The position numbers and the translations under genes are program-made. Below, piece after piece: positions 34,701 through 46,700 of a stretch of 64,000 nt of DNA (positions are counted from its first letter, which is position 1; the number at the start of each line of letters is the position of its first letter). The notes below the pieces were generated by a model. The model saw only the letters and a list, made by a program, of their open reading frames with translations. It was not told the DNA's origin and searched no databases. The stretch comes from Hormiphora californensis (taxonomy: Eukaryota > Ctenophora > Tentaculata > Cydippida > Pleurobrachiidae): contig CM035351.1 of NCBI GenBank assembly GCA_020137815.1, positions 8,817,100 to 8,881,099 of the forward strand, written 5' to 3'.

Positions 34701-37700
34701 GGCTAAATTTTACCCAAAACTTCAAATTTCAGAGAGGATCATATTGTTAGCATTTCAAGGAGTACAAGCGCGTTTACAAGGGGACCCCAAATGGGCCCCA
34801 ACTTGAAGGGCTCCCCCTGGGCTTACCTGGGGCCCATGTGGCGTGTACCTATGTTTTTTAGGACTCCAATAGCATGCCTGTTACGATGGAGTGTTCAAAA
34901 TAAATAAATAAAATTTGGGTTTTTAGGCCCTTTAAAGTTGGAATTAGAGATGAAATATTATTAAGATAAAGTTGATAAAAGAAGCCAAGCTAATGTCACG
35001 GGTAATATATACCACAGTAAAACACAACTTAAAATGTTTGTATAGATAAACCATTTCAGTACACTTGATTTACCATTTAGTCTAGGGTAGGGTGCTAATG
35101 GATGCCTTTCAATGCCAAGAATGGTTGTCAGTTCCCCCCAGCTAGGTTTTATAGTAATCACACGAATAGAGGATTCCATCGACGCGTTATGTGTCTCGTA
35201 CGCACAACGCAACGCCTCCCTGTTCAATCCATTAGGAAACGCCCTCTCGTTGATATAGTCGGTTATGGTAATGAACTCCTCAGAAAATCGGCTGATCCAC
35301 CACAATATTGATCTGTACTTCTTAACCATTCCCCCCGTCTGCAGCAGATGTTCCATGCTCCTAACCCATTCCTCAGAGTTACCTCTTTTAGTCAACACTA
35401 CCACAGCCCCGGGACACGCCTCCCCTATCTCCCCCGCAAATAGGACATGTGGGAAGTCCACGACTGCATCGTAACCCCGGAGGAGGTACCTCCAGGGAGC
35501 AGTGGCATCATCAGCCCCATCCCTGATCCACCGTGCCCAGATTGCAGCGTGACCAGGAGTGGTGAACATGTCTTCAAAGTGGTAACATCGTAGACCCAGT
35601 GTTGATAGGGCGTGCTTTAGGGAATAGGTGCCAGTTCGTGCATACCCAACTCCTAATGGATTGTCATTGATAATGTAATTGTCATGAATTTAAAATAGTA
35701 CACATGGTACAAATGCAGTGCATTCTATAAAATATGCTGTCTATGCTAGTATACTTACCGATTAGTTTTAATTGAAGATCTTCTGCCATTTATCACACAC
35801 AATATAACTCAGTGGAAAATTGCAAGAACTACTGCTTCACTAAGTACAGCAGCAGCAAACAAGCTTATAAAAGTAGGCAACACAATAGACTATGGCTTAT
35901 TATAGCTTGGGCAACCATTGTTCGTACACTCTAGTGTGTTCAGACAACAGAGACCGACCCATAGTAATGTACTACGCAACCTAAAATAAATCTTTAATAT
36001 GATACAACACAACTTTGGCGACGATTGGGTAACGCTCGGTGACCTATATACTGCTTTCAATCAACGTTTTAAAGTGTTTAAGGTTAACAAGTGTCTTTCT
36101 ATGTAGAGTGCGGGCTGCAGCGGCGATCATTGTTGAAGAAACGTTTTAGATATCTTCACAACCTCTTAACTATTTCTAGGATTGACATTTAATAAACTAT
36201 AGTTTCTAGGGATGACATTTAATAAACTATAGTTTGTTAAATGTCAACCCTAGAAATGGTTAAGAGGTTATGAAGATATCTAAAACGTTTCGTCAACAAT
36301 GATCGCCGCTGCAGTCCGCACTCTACATAGAAACTATAGAAACTGGGGGGGGGGGCTGCCGCAAAAATCTCAGCTACCCTATTTTTGGCCGATGCGATTT
36401 TTGAGATTTCGGGAAGATTTTCTCAATTGCGTTTGAGAATTTTTTGATAAATTGGCCCAATTTTTGCTGCCAATACTCAGCATTTCGTCATATTTTTTAG
36501 TTTAAACCGAATCATAATATTAATTTAGTAACTTGATTAGGTAAATCTCTTATTTTAGCTTCTTATCAACTTAATTGTATTTTGAGAAAAATTTGCGATT
36601 TTCTCCGGAAAAATCGCAAGTTTGCCTCAAAAATCTCATAAATCTCACGTTTTTTGGCCAAAAATCTAAAATCTCGAAAATCTCAGCTACCCTGAAAATC
36701 TCCAATGAGGCATGAGATTCTTGCGGCAGCCCCCCCCCAACTTCATTGACTGTCCCCGTGCTCTCTCTAAGTTCGCTTCCCTCCCTCTCCCTTTCTGTGA
36801 GTTTATTCTATCCTACACTTGACAGGTTGAAAACCGCAATGTTGCCACTAAAAAGAGAGGGAGGGGTTCATTTAAACAGTGAATCGTTTATCCGTGTCCT
36901 CCTTCTTGTCCCTTTATTAACCGATAAAGTTGCTGGTATGCTCCTTGGAAAGCTGTCTAAATCGACAGGTAAGTCAAAACTCCTGCCATTTTAATTTTGT
37001 CAGATATTGCCCAGTAAAAGAATTATAGTAAAAGAGTAAATGTTTAAAGTTGTGAAAATTTTGACCTCTCTTAGATGGAGACAATATTTCGGGTTTGATA
37101 GTGGCTCAATTTCGGTGGCTCATGGCTCAGTGTGATGATGTGATTGTTACACAACTTCCCATTATTCTTCCATCCTGCAGTGTACAGGTAATATCAGCTG
37201 CATGCTAGATTTACTGCAGAGTGGGACATCCCTCCCTAAAGTGGGAGCTTTTTTAGTTTTGATTTTACTTTAGACTGACACGGTTCCCGAAAGGTAGCAC
37301 ATACGTACATGAGAAAATTATCGTGAATACCACATGAATTGTTTTACGGTCGGACTTCCTCGAAAAGCCATATTTGTTGATTTAATTTGAGCTCCATTAG
37401 AGTAGGATCAAGTATAACCAAAACCTTCTCTCACAGGTGCAGAAGGATATCATAGGAGGCATATCAGAAATGACTTCGGAAAGTTCCCATGGGTCGGTTT
37501 GTAACATTCTAGTGGGACACTTAAAATCTCCTGAACTTGTGCCATGTGTTTTAGATGCTATCACGGAGCTCACCCTGGCACCTGATGATCTAGGTTAGCA
37601 GAAATACTTGATCATGTTAATTCAATTTTCTCGGCGAGCGACGTTCGCTAAGTATATTTCTACCTTCAGTTTTTATTTAAAAACATTGTTTTGTGAAAAA

Positions 37701-40700
37701 CTCTCAGTCGATTCTAACCCAGGTGTTAGAAATAAGAAGAGGGCGTGGAAACAAATCTGGCAAACGAATTAAAATTTAGAGCGTTTTTTGAAAGTGGAAA
37801 GTGCTAATAAGTTTTGTGTGAAATAATGAGTCAAACTGTGCGCTAAATAGATTTGCGGGTGGTTTGAGTTGTGAAGATAGCACTGGGAGGGAAGGGTATA
37901 AATACCCCCATCCTTCACTCCATCATTACCCAAACAACTACAACTACAAGATGAAGATTGTCCTGGTCTGCCTTTTGGCTGTTGCCTTTGCCGAGGATCC
38001 CCTCAGGTCCGTCCTGAGGTCCTCCTCCGCTACTGCTTCTCTGTTCAGGCAGATGAAGGTTAAGAACCATCTTAACTTCGGACGATCCGAGGATTCCTTC
38101 CGATTCCGACTGTTCAGGAGCTCTGCCATGAAGGTTGCCGACTACAACGAGGATGTTGAGGATACCGCCCAGTACGCAGTCAACAAGTTCTCCTTCATGA
38201 CCCCCATGGAGAAACAGAGCTACCTTGGACTCAACGTTTCTGGACTTGAGATGGGACCCGAGCCCACTGGTCTCCAGAGCTTCAACGCCCCCGAGAAGGT
38301 TCTCTGGACCAACACCGGAGATGTTACCCCCGTCAAGAACCAGGGATCTTGTGGATCTTGCTGGACTTTTGGAGCTGTCGGAGGTCTTGAGACCCACTAC
38401 AAGCAGAAGAGCGGTGTCCTCAGGAACTTCGCCGAGCAGGAGTACCTGGACTGTGTCTACGAGGGAAGGAGGAACGGATGTAACGGTGGATGGATGAGCG
38501 ATTGCTACGACTGGAGTGCCAAGAACGGTGGCCGAATTGCCGCTACCTCTGCCATGCCCTACCGAGGATCTGACGGAACTTGCCGATCCAGCAGCACTGC
38601 CAACGGTGCCAAGGCCTACAAGATCTCCGGAAACACCCCCGTCTCCAGGAGTGAGAGTGCCCATTTGGAGGCCTTGACCAAGGGATCCATCGCTGTTGCC
38701 TTCGAGGTCACCGACAAGTTCTTCCAGTACGATGGAACCATCATGAAGGATACCACCTGCCGAGGAAGTGCCAACCACGCCGTCACCATGGTCGGTTACA
38801 CTAAATCTTTCATCCTGGTCAAGAACTCCTGGGGAACCAACTGGGGAGATCAGGGATTCGTCAAGTTCGCCAGGAACTACCACAACTGTCACCTCTACGA
38901 CTACTCTAGCTACCCTGCCCTTACCAGCACTGGATCTAGCGACAGTGGATCTGATGCCGCCACCAACTACAAGCCCGATGAGAGCGATGATGGCCCCAGC
39001 CCCAACCCTGACCCTGACTGCAAGGACAATGTCAGCGACTGTGCCAAATGGTCCAGCTACTGCAGTGCCAACGGATGGGTTGACTACATGAAGAAGAACT
39101 GTGCCAAGACCTGCAACTACTGTGAGGGTGGAGATGGCGGTGATTGTCCCTCTGGAACCATCAGGTGCCCTGACGGCAAGTGCCGACACGAGCACATGTG
39201 TTAAATTATTGTTGATAATTAATTTACACTTTGGTTAACAGCCAACCCATGATAAAATGTGTCTTCATTTGTGTTTTCCTTTACATAATATGTAGCAGCA
39301 CGGTGGCGATCATGAATTAATTTAATGCTTGCAGCATGGCATTTATGCTGAGATGCAGAGATCATCGGAATATACGTCACACTTTTTTCCTTTTTCGCTG
39401 TCTCTCTCTCGCCGTCTCTCGTTGTATCTCCCCCAGTTCTCCTTCTCTCTCACTCTCTCCCTCCCACTTTTTCTCTCTCCTTCTGTTCTCTCTCCCTTTC
39501 ATTCCCTCTCTCTCTTTCATTCCCTCTCTCTCCCTCCTTCCTAGTTACATAAAAAATAATATTCACAAGCTGATCTGTTCGTACTACACAGTAACACTAT
39601 CTTGTTGGCCATTCATCCTTTGACACACTTCTTTTCCTCCAGAGCGTGTGTTCACAGAGGTTGAAGAGATTCTCGGTGATCTTTCTTGGGATTCACTTCC
39701 TGCAGCTTTAAGATTCATTCTTGGCAGTGCTCCCGCTGATTCCGCTATCCGGGTTATCCGAGAGAATGTGTCCCTCGACCAGAAAAATGATACATCATCC
39801 GGGTTAGTCTTACTCAACAGTTTAGTCACCTGTCTTTAGCCCTTCAAATACAGATAAACTAGGGGTTTCTAAGCCCAACGTCTTATTTGTTACACCCCTT
39901 GTTACTTGTTCTAGTTTAGAATTGCTAGGAAGTAAAGGGTAGTAGGGGACGGTAGCGTGGTAAACACTTGCACTTTTCCGGGGTTGGGGAGAGTTTTATC
40001 ATCATCTGCTGTCTACATCATGCATATAATATAACTGAATTATTCTGCACTAGGAGTAAAGAGTTTTCTCTGGAATGCCTGGAACAGGTACTTCGATTCC
40101 AAGGGAAAGTCCAAAAGCACTGGCTGGTCGTCCTGGAACGATCCCAAAAACTCTCAATCCTCGATTTCTTCACCTTGATCCTACTGTACCGGGTATCCTC
40201 TCATCCCAAGAGGGTTCTTGGTATTGTGAAGAAGCATGTAAAAGGAGGAAGCCTATCACGTGTCTTACTCGAGGTAATGACACATGAGTGTATATAGCAT
40301 AGCAGTTCTATTCAGCAGCATATATTGTACATATAATTATCATTCTCTTTGTCTCACAAAAGACGGCCCTCTCCGAACCGGGCGCGACATTAAACAGTCA
40401 TGACAACATATCCTTTGTTTCTAGTGTGTGTTTGAGGATCATGCTAGTACGTGTGTTGTCTACACGGTGGAGTTGCTAAAGATAGCCCAGGGGCTAATAT
40501 CATCACTACCAGTCCACCCGACCCCCAGGACACTTTACTGCGGACTATTCAACTGGTATGTTGTGTGACTCTCACCCCACCTGGTAATGAAGTAACCCCT
40601 CCCTTGCCAGCGCACGAAGATCTTTAGAGAGGTTATTTCGTAACCAAGTCCAGTAGATCCACTGGTATACATGTGTATATTTCTCTCTGGTTGTTGTGAA

Positions 40701-43700
40701 ATTATGGGTTGAGTAGATGTTTCTCGCCAATAGCCCTGTGTGTGTATATTAGATGATCATACCTATTGAGTTAGTCACGATATGTTCATTGCTTTGTTTT
40801 GAATAGTTACAGGCGTGTCTCCCTACATATTGTGACATGTACCGCGAAAGTAAGAAGTGAAAACGCCCCTACACCTCACTTTTGACTTCTATATCTAATA
40901 TAACGAAACTGTTGAGTTCTGCCTCTGGCACGGTACTGATAGTTCTAGTTCTATGACCTATCTCATAATCCTGTGTGGTCGCAGATGTTTAGTGTGAGCT
41001 GATCTGTGTTTCCCTCTCTCGTTTTGTCTCGTCTGGAAAGGCTCTTTCTCAGCCTCATGAGCCCCGGGGTGCGGTATGTCTCAACACAAAGTTGTCAACT
41101 CATGTGAAGTGTTTTTTAGGAGGGCCCATATAATCTTTCTTTAACTAGTTTTGTTTCTGGTTTCTATTGTAGTTTCCAAAATGCAGTTGAATTTTGAGTT
41201 GTCATATTGCCCCACGACCACCACAACCCCTGACTAAAACCCCTGTCTCTAGGCTCTGGCTCTATAATAATATACTTGTGCCACTGGGACGACCACCACA
41301 ACCCCTGACCAAAAGTCACCTCTGCTTGTCAATATCTGGCTACAAACAAACGATCAATGGCACATTATATTTTGTGGTTGTCACTTGTCAGTCGCTACTC
41401 TTAAATAGTAAATCTATCCTATTATGTACATATTCACCATCTCCATGTAATATGACACTACAGTCTAATTGATTAGTAATTTCTCTCTCTCTGTGCATGT
41501 CACCTGTAGGTCAGTCGACAGTTTCAGGCTTTTCGGCACTACTTTAAACAATTAATTTGAGGTCTGTGACCTCGAAGAGTGAAAGTAGCCAATTAATTTT
41601 GTTTTGCAGTTTGCAGTCTCATGGTCGTCAGGAGGTGGTGGGTAGCTTGCTGACTTTAACAGGGAGCAGTTCGACTAGAGATTGTGCTATCGATACACTC
41701 ATTTTGATAAAGGAGCGTACTGGAGATGCACTGGATAGATATGTATCTCTCCTAGGGAGTCTTCTGGACTATCTTAACACGCTCACTTTACAGCAGGCTA
41801 GAAAGGTAAGATACACTTCTATATAACAGTGCTCGTTCAATATAAGACTTCTAACCAGAAGTCCTGATATTTCAGTTCTTTCTCCCCTTATAGTCAAGTG
41901 TACTAGCACGAAGAGTTTAGCGTAAGCGATGATGTGAAATCGTCCGTATCGATATATTGTAACTACAAACTACTGCACGTGTTAACTGTTAGGTGTTATA
42001 CATCACTTTTAAGCATGCACTCTCTGTCACTACAGGTGTTATTCCTCCTTGTGTCCCTAAAGTCAGCATCCTCAACTGTAACGGATGATGTTCACATCCT
42101 GACTAGGAAGTACCTGAGTCACCCTGACACGAGGCTGAATAGACTGGGCACCATTGGTGCATGTGCCCTCTTGCAACACCTCTCCCTGATCACTGAGTCT
42201 CCTAAAAAGGCAGCGGTAAGTTATCGCTGTTGGATAAAATCATGTTCAAAATCCCAAAAGTAAGAACATATTTTGGTTTCCCCGAATTCGCATACTTATA
42301 CTTTTTATGGAAAATTCTCATGAGCTTTTTAACAAACATATTTTCTTATTTCGATTTTATGCTACGCTTGCTACCTCTTCCTCTCCACCCATTGGGTGGG
42401 CTTCGCCGGGTGGTTCTTTTCGTCACTTTCAACGTGAAAAAACGGTTGCCATGGCAACTGAATTGGTAACTATGGGGACTGGCATGTTAAGGGTACACCG
42501 ACCGAAATTTTTTGTCGAGTGCAGGGCAATCTCTCACCGTAGGGTTGTAGGCCATGCCAAGGAGACCTCAAATATGCAATTTGAGCTCTCAAGTCGAATT
42601 CATATTTTTGCTACAGCTGTTTAAAAAATGTCCTGTAAATTCGTTTTTGGCATCTCAAAAAAATTTTTTTAAAGATAGGAGCATGAAAATTTGGGGATTT
42701 GAAGAGGACATAAAGGTGAATAACCACAAAAATTTTTTTTGCAATCCGAGCTGATTTCCGGTCCTGAGATGGATTTCTTTTTTTCCACTTTAACGCCCTA
42801 TTTGGCAAAGTTCCGAAAACATGTGAAAGCTGTAAATTGGTGAAAAGTTGCGTCTAACGATTATCTAAGTGGCCATAAATTTTGGGCGTATCCTTATTTG
42901 AGATAAGCTGTACAGAGTTTTTTTTGTGAAAGCCGTCATTTCAGAAATAAATAAATTCCCTGTATCTCAAAAACGGCTGATCGTAGAGACCTGAGACTAT
43001 GCTTAAACGATTCAGAAGGTCCGATTTTGGGGGGGTCTTCTGAGAGACATTTTGCTCCTACTTCAACCGTTTTTGCTGTAATTGCGAAAAACAAAAATTC
43101 ATCTTCGCCATCGTGGATTTTTTGTGATTTTGTTTTTGGTGATTATAGGGACCCATATGGACCGAATAGTGAAGGAATTAGCTTGTTACACATTTTTCCA
43201 TCGTTTCGGTCCTTTCCTAGCCAAAATTCCCTAATTACAGGATATTGGAGTTTAGCTTTTGCCCTTTTCATAGAATTTGTTTTTCGCAGTTACAGCAAAA
43301 ACGGTTGAAGTAGGAGCAAAATGTCTCTCAGAAGACCCCCCCAAAATCGGACCTTCTGAATCGTTTAAGCATAGTCTCAGGTCTCTACGATCAGCCGTTT
43401 TTGAGATACAGGGAATTTATTTATTTCTGAAATGACGGCTTTCACAAAAAAAACTCTGTACAGCTTATCTCAAATAAGGATACGCCCAAAATTTATGGCC
43501 ACTTAGATAATCGTTAGACGCAACTTTTCACCAATTTACAGCTTTCACATGTTTTCGGAACTTTGCCAAATAGGGCGTTAAAGTGGAAAAAAAGAAATCC
43601 ATCTCAGGACCGGAAATCAGCTCGGATTGCAAAAAAATTTTTTGTGGTTATTCACCTTCATGTCCTCTTCAAATCCCCAAATTTTCATGCTCCTATCTTT

Positions 43701-46700
43701 AAAAAAATTTTTTTGAGATGCCAAAAACGAATTTACAGGACATTTTTTAAACAGCTGTAGCAAAAATATGAATTCGACTTGAGAGCTCAAATTGTATATT
43801 TGAGGTCTCCTTGGCATGGCCTACAACCCTACGGTGAGAGATTGCCCTGCACTCGACAAAAAATTTCGGTCGGTGTACCCTTAAAAGTCATTCGAAAATA
43901 TTAACAAACTTCCACTGGAAGTTCCAAAAGTGTGAATGACAGCTTTACAGCTTTGGGCACATAAAGTATTTTATGAAGGAGCACTGTCGCGTAGAAACGC
44001 ACTGAACGAACGACCATCACGACGTCGTTCATCTCCAAATTATAATAGAGACTAGCGCACCCATTGGGTGCGCACCCAAGTAAGGGCTTTTTGGTAACCC
44101 ACACGGCTTCGCCGTGTGGTTGTTTTTGCCACTTTTAACGGAAATAACACGGTTGCCATGGCAACTGAAGTGGTAACTATGGGGACTGAATTGTTAAAAT
44201 TCATTCGAATATAATAAGAAACTTCCACTGGAAGTTCCAAAAGTGTGAGCAACAGCTTTACAACTTTGGTCGCATAAAATTTTTATGAAGGAGCACCCAT
44301 TCCTAGGTACTACCCGCATCCTCCATATCCTTAAATCGATAGTGTTTACGCAGTGAATACAGAGCGAATGCAGAGTGAATGCAGAGCGAATGCAGAGTGA
44401 ATGCAGAGTGAATGCAGAGCGAATGCAGAGTGAATGCAGAGCGAATGCAGAGTGAATGCAGAGTGAATGCAGAGTGGTTCCAGAGTGAATACGCAGTGAA
44501 TGCAGAGTGAATACGCAATCATTGGGGATATCCTACCAGAACTGTTTACGCAGTGAATACAGAGTGAATACGCAGTGAATACAGAGCGAATACGCAGTGA
44601 ATACGCAGTGAATGCAGAGCGAATACGCAATCATACCAGAACTAGAATGCCGTAAATACGCAGTGATAAAAAATTGGATATTGTTGCTACAACCCGAAAA
44701 AAGTGGTTTTGTCTCTCTCTCCCTCTCTATCTCCCTCTCCCTCTCCCTCTCTATCTCTATCTCTATCTCTATCTCTATCTCCCTCTCTATCTCTATCTCT
44801 ATCTCTATCTCCCTCTCTCTATCTCCCTCTCTCTATCTCCCTCTCTCTATCTCTATCTCCCTCTCCCTCTCTATCTCCCTCTCTATCTCTATCTCTATCT
44901 CTATCTCTATCTCTATCTCTATCTCTATCTCTATCTCTATCTCTATCTCTATATCTCCCTCTCCCTCTCTATCTCCCTCTCTATCTCCCTCTCTATCTCC
45001 CTCTCTATCTCTATCTCTATCTCCCTCTCTCTATCTCCCTCTCCCTCTCTATCTCCCTCTCCCTTTTGTTTGCGTTACCGGCCTCATGCCTGTTTGCTTG
45101 TGACTTACCATACAATATCCAATTTTTTATCACTGCGTATTTACGGCATTCTAGTTCTGGTAGGATATTACCAATGATTGCGTATTCGCTCTGCATTCAC
45201 TGCGTATTCACTCTGGAACCACTCTGCATTCACTCTGCATTCACTCTGCATTCGCTCTGCATTCACTCTGCATTCGCTCTGCATTCGCTCTGCATTCACT
45301 CTGCATTCATTCTGCATTCACTCTGCATTCGCTCTGTATTCACTGCGTAAACACTATCGATTTAAGGATATGGAGGATGCGGGTAGTACCCATTCCTACC
45401 CGGTTTTTTATTTGTGGTTTTTTGATCTTTGATGTCGATTTTTTCAAAAACCCTACATGGGATTAGACTAATTCTTTTTCTAATCGACTAAGCTAATCCT
45501 GAGCTTTCGAAAACACACCCTATTGATATAGATCGGATGAAAAAACTTCGACGCGACATCTCCAAATTATAATATAGATAGTAGGGTGGATAACCGATTA
45601 CACGTCAGTGACACACGGTGCATACCAAATTTACCACTAATTTGTTCTAGACCTTCTTCGAACAAGTCGTCTGCTTGATAAAGAGGAGCATTGAGCTAAG
45701 AGCTTTTTTCTTGGAAGAACTATCCTCCAGTATCCTAAGAATGGAGAGCAGCTTTGCTCAACATGTCTTTGAGAACAATGCGGAACACTTTCACGAGATG
45801 TTCGTCTCTGATACCCCCACATCCAGTTCAAGTAGGGTAAGTGGTAGATTTCTCACACAATTGGGGCCACTTATGTTGATGGCTGTGATGGCCACAATTT
45901 CTAAATAATCTTGCACCATATTGTGGCCACCACACCTGTTATAGCTAATGGCAATTTGCCACAGTGGTACCTAATCTGATATCAATGAATGAGATCTGTT
46001 CAGGATTAAATAGGGAGGAAAATTAGAAAAATATCTGGCGAGGGCCGGGCTCGAACCGACAACCTCTGGGTTTCGCGTCCATTGCTCTACCTATTGAGCT
46101 ACTATTGTACAGTAGGGCGTGTATGTGTGAGAGAGAAAGTGAGATTAGCAGCCAGAGAAGATATTAAAAATCTTGTTCCGATAATCTGATATCAAGCCCC
46201 ATTAATTCCCTTTTTCTTAAAAGAAACTGTTACGAGTTAGATGCGTTATTTCAGGCTGCTGATATTCTGTGTATAGAGGGGGAAGATACCCTGAACGGAA
46301 GTGCATTCGTCAGTATCGATCTGTGGCGTATAGCTGAGGAGCGAAAGAATCTTATCCTTCTCTTTCCCCTTCTTCGTCTCCTCGGGTTCTCTCTTCAAAG
46401 CTCTGGTCGCCCAGATATGGCTGACATAGACGTTGTAGTTGGTAGGTCCCCGCTCATAATATGAGCCTCATACATTAGAAAAGTTCCCCTAGGTCATTCT
46501 ACAGTCGGACCCCGATTTACCGGGCCCCGATTTACCGGAACCCCGATTTACCGGGAGGATAAATTTCCCCCGATCTAGGAAATTAACGGTATTTGACCCC
46601 GATATACCGGACACCCCGATTTACCGGGCAAAACCCTTTCCCCCGAGCATCCCGGTAAATCGGGGTCCGACTGTACTAGAACAATAGTCAATACTGGCCA

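Noticed and set aside
34582-34806. 74-residue plus-strand frame
   Set aside because: Falls inside the 580-bp TTAA foldback element.
37915-39195. 426-codon open frame on the minus strand
   Set aside because: It is the exact shadow of the papain-like protease, opened by that gene's strong codon bias. It has no domain features.
42611-43817. Recurring 65-66-residue frames (MPNRALKWKKRNPS...)
   Set aside because: They lie in the inverted arms of the TTAA foldbacks and repeat at 51440 and 52392; they are arm sequence, not a gene family.
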